From Streptomyces spinoverrucosus (GTDB lineage Bacteria > Actinomycetota > Actinomycetes > Streptomycetales > Streptomycetaceae): 50,668 bases of DNA. Below the pieces are notes generated by a model. It had not been told where the DNA came from. It did not search any database and saw only the letters and a program-made list of their open reading frames with translations. This document shows positions 48,818 to 50,668 of the stretch, in pieces. The stretch covers positions 1 to 50,668 of the forward strand of contig NZ_BJND01000015.1 in NCBI RefSeq assembly GCF_006539505.1, given 5' to 3'. The position numbers and the translations under genes are program-made. Each line of letters opens with the position of its first letter. The first letter of the stretch is position 1.

Positions 48818-49600
48818 CTAGAACCAGTTGCGCTTGCTGCCGACTTCGGACAGCCACTGGTTGAGATACGCCACCCAGTCGGTGCCCTGGTAGTCGTGCA
48901 GCCCCACCTGGAACGAGCGGAACGTGTCGCTGCCCTCGCTGAACAGACCCGGCTTCTTGTCCATCTCCAGCACGACATCCATCGCCTGCTGGTCGGCCAC
49001 GAAGCTCAACTCCACCTGGTTCAGCCCCCGGTACTGCTGCGGCGGCAGGAACTCGATCTCCTGGTAGAACGGCAGCTTCTGCCGCGTACCCCGGATGTGA
49101 CCACGCTCCATGTCCGCGTTCTTGAAGCGGAAGCCCAGCTGGATGAACGCGTCCAGGATCGCCTTCTGCGCCGGCAGCGGATGCACGTTGATCGGGTCCA
49201 GGTCACCGGAGTCCACCGCACGCGCGATCTCCAACTCGGTGGTTACACCGATGTGCATCCCGCGCAGCGCCTGACCGTCGATCATCGTGATCGGCGTCTC
49301 CCACGGGATGTCCAGCCCGAACGGCACCGCGTGCACGGCCTCTGCCTGCAGCTCGAAGGCACCGCCGAGACGCACCTTCGTGAACTCGATGTCCTGCTTG
49401 TACTCCGTGTCCTGGCCCTCGACCTCGACCTTGGCCTGCAGCCCGACCGACAGCGCCTCGATCCGCTGGTTCACGGACCCGCCCTGGATGCGCACCTCAC
49501 CCTGGACCACGCCGCCCGGAACGACGTTGACCTCGGTCAGCACCGTCTCGACCGAAGCCCCACCGGCCCCCAGACTCGCGAGCAGCTTCTTGAACGCCAT
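48818..49600 (-). CDS. spo0M: Spo0M-like sporulation-control protein
   Basis: 260 residues, arrestin-like Spo0M family: [60 protein letters not shown] and [20 protein letters not shown]. In Bacillus Spo0M affects sporulation; in Streptomyces the role is not established but fits development. ATG at 49600, GGGAGAG upstream. It is upstream of the YbhB gene on the same strand (40-bp gap). Confidence 0.88.
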   Translation of the reverse strand: MAFKKLLASLGAGGASVETVLTEVNVVPGGVVQGEVRIQGGSVNQRIEALSVGLQAKVEVEGQDTEYKQDIEFTKVRLGGAFELQAEAVHAVPFGLDIPWETPITMIDGQALRGMHIGVTTELEIARAVDSGDLDPINVHPLPAQKAILDAFIQLGFRFKNADMERGHIRGTRQKLPFYQEIEFLPPQQYRGLNQVELSFVADQQAMDVVLEMDKKPGLFSEGSDTFRSFQVGLHDYQGTDWVAYLNQWLSEVGSKRNWF

Positions 49601-49746
49601 GTCTCTCCCTCGATCACTACGCTCACTACGTCTCTGATCACTACAAACGCGATCCGGCCGCGGCCGGTTCCGGGCCCCACCCTGGCAAGACGAACGCCCC
49701 CTGGCCACCCCACCACACCCACCCGTCTGCACTACCCTCGGACGGC

Positions 49747-50397
49747 ATGATCGCGACCCCCGACCGTACGCCCCTGCCCCGAGAGTTCTTCGCCCGGCCC
49801 GTACTCGAAGTGGCCCCCGACCTCCTCGGCCGCATCCTCGTACGCACGACCCCGGACGGTCCGATCGCGCTGCGCCTGACAGAGGTCGAGGCCTACGACG
49901 GCCCGAACGACCCCGGCTCCCACGCCTACCGCGGCCGCACACCACGCAACGACGTGATGTTCGGCCCGCCCGGACACGTGTACGTCTACTTCACCTACGG
50001 CATGTGGCACTGCATGAACCTGGTCTGCGGCCCGGACGGCACAGCGAGCGCCGTTCTGCTCCGCGCCGGCGAGATCATCGAGGGCGCCGAGCTGGCCCGC
50101 ACCCGTCGACTCTCGGCCCGCAATGACAAGGAACTGGCCAAAGGTCCGGCCCGCCTGGCCACGGCCCTGGACGTGGACCGCACCCTGGACGGCACCGACG
50201 CCTGCGCCTCCGGCGACACGCCCCTGCGCATATTGAACGGCACCCCCGCGTCCTCTGACCAGGTACGCAACGGCCCACGCACCGGAGTGGCCGGCGACGG
50301 CGGCGACGGGGACGTCCACCCCTGGCGCTTCTGGATCGCCAACGACCCGACGGTGAGCCCCTATCGGGCCCATGTCCCGAGGCGCCGCCGAAGTTGA
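49747..50397 (+). CDS. DNA-3-methyladenine glycosylase (AAG/MPG family)
   Basis: 216 residues. Family segments are [17 protein letters not shown] [38 protein letters not shown] (catalytic Glu), [20 protein letters not shown] and AVLLRAGEI. It excises alkylated purines. ATG at 49747. Its stop TGA at 50395-50397 lies inside the -35 region of the presumed rrn promoter. Confidence 0.92.
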   Translation: MIATPDRTPLPREFFARPVLEVAPDLLGRILVRTTPDGPIALRLTEVEAYDGPNDPGSHAYRGRTPRNDVMFGPPGHVYVYFTYGMWHCMNLVCGPDGTASAVLLRAGEIIEGAELARTRRLSARNDKELAKGPARLATALDVDRTLDGTDACASGDTPLRILNGTPASSDQVRNGPRTGVAGDGGDGDVHPWRFWIANDPTVSPYRAHVPRRRRS

Positions 50398-50422
50398 CGC
50401 GCACTCGGAAGGTGCGTAATGT
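50394..50422 (+). promoter_or_regulatory. Candidate rrn operon P1 promoter
   Basis: TTGACG (50394-50399), 17-bp spacer, TAATGT (50417-50422): an excellent sigma-HrdB promoter. The -35 overlaps the glycosylase stop codon. Confidence 0.65.
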
Positions 50423-50668
50423 AGCCCGAGCCGCTGAACCGGGTACTGCGATCGTCAGCAGCCGGAGCGGCCAACCCACTACCTAGCGAGCAACCCCTCA
50501 GCGGGGTCGATTCGGGCGTGCCCGCATGCCTGAATTCGAATCCGCAGAACCCGATTATGAATCGGGTGGGGGAATCGGCTAACGTAGTGAATGTCGAAAG
50601 GCCGCAAGGCCGAAAGACAAACCCGCCGACCGGGAATCGGAACCGAAAGGATCTGATAGAGTCGGAAA
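50423..50668 (+). promoter_or_regulatory. Presumed rRNA operon promoter/leader region (runs off window)
   Basis: No protein gene. The end GGATCTGATAGAGTCGGAAA is the typical Streptomyces rrn leader sequence preceding 16S rRNA as I recall it, and TAACGTAGT near 50580 resembles a further -10. rrn operons in Streptomyces have several tandem promoters, so this segment probably contains P2-P4. 16S rRNA should begin a few hundred bases beyond the window. Confidence 0.6.

Noticed and set aside
50526..50582. 18-codon ORF (MPEFESAEPDYESGGGIG) in the presumed rrn leader
   Set aside because: No ribosome-binding site and located in an rRNA promoter/leader region; probably chance.

Overview
The window is about 50.7 kb of very GC-rich DNA with strong third-position GC bias, GTG starts and 1- to 8-base stop/start overlaps. 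It reads as a core-chromosome segment of a Streptomyces. Supporting markers are a ChpE-type chaplin, a Gbn-like GATC-binding nucleoid protein, a streptophobe-family membrane protein, an SGM_5486-type micro-protein, a Spo0M-like protein and, at the right edge, what looks like the start of an rrn operon promoter/leader. From memory, the gene set matches the S. coelicolor region around SCO1790-SCO1840 in inverted orientation; this was not checked by alignment. I see no prophage, transposase, CRISPR array or tRNA.

Left part (1-14.3 kb): an ABC-F ATPase with a possible 7-codon leader ORF; a Gbn-like protein behind a dense cluster of GATC tetramers; an enoyl-CoA hydratase-like enzyme; an Asp23/DUF2273/AmaP envelope-stress operon with a divergent Asp23-like gene; an SDR/GH15 pair; SURF1; a small zinc protein; a DEDDh exonuclease with a BRCT-like tail; a VIT1/CCC1-type transporter; and a sterol-desaturase-like/YhhN membrane pair.

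Middle (14.3-28.5 kb): two tandem secreted subtilisins, a DUF485-ActP-type acetate/monocarboxylate symporter operon with a Crp-like palindrome, moaA, small stress or membrane proteins, tyrS, a TldD/TldE-like pair, and the fatty-acid genes fabG-fabI. Directly after fabI lies a second GATC cluster (nine GATC in 70 bp) and a strong terminator.

Right part (28.5-50.7 kb): a FadR-type regulator divergent from a CynX-like MFS exporter plus micro-protein, SixA phosphatase, serB, a streptophobe protein with thirteen 12-residue repeats, an Rv1747-like FHA-ABC transporter, a secreted lytic transglycosylase behind a predicted three-way-junction RNA leader, a divergent QueA-like/SDR pair, a NarL-type two-component system beside chpE, an ABC ATPase, an NfeD-SPFH membrane pair, HNH endonuclease, YbhB, Spo0M and a 3-methyladenine DNA glycosylase whose stop codon overlaps the -35 box of the presumed rrn promoter.

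The most interesting signals are non-coding: the two GATC clusters together with a gbn-like gene in the same window, the structured leader at about 39432-39506, the ABC-F leader ORF and hairpins, the Crp-like site before the symporter, and a 10-bp palindrome (ACGCGCGCGT) found nine times inside genes.
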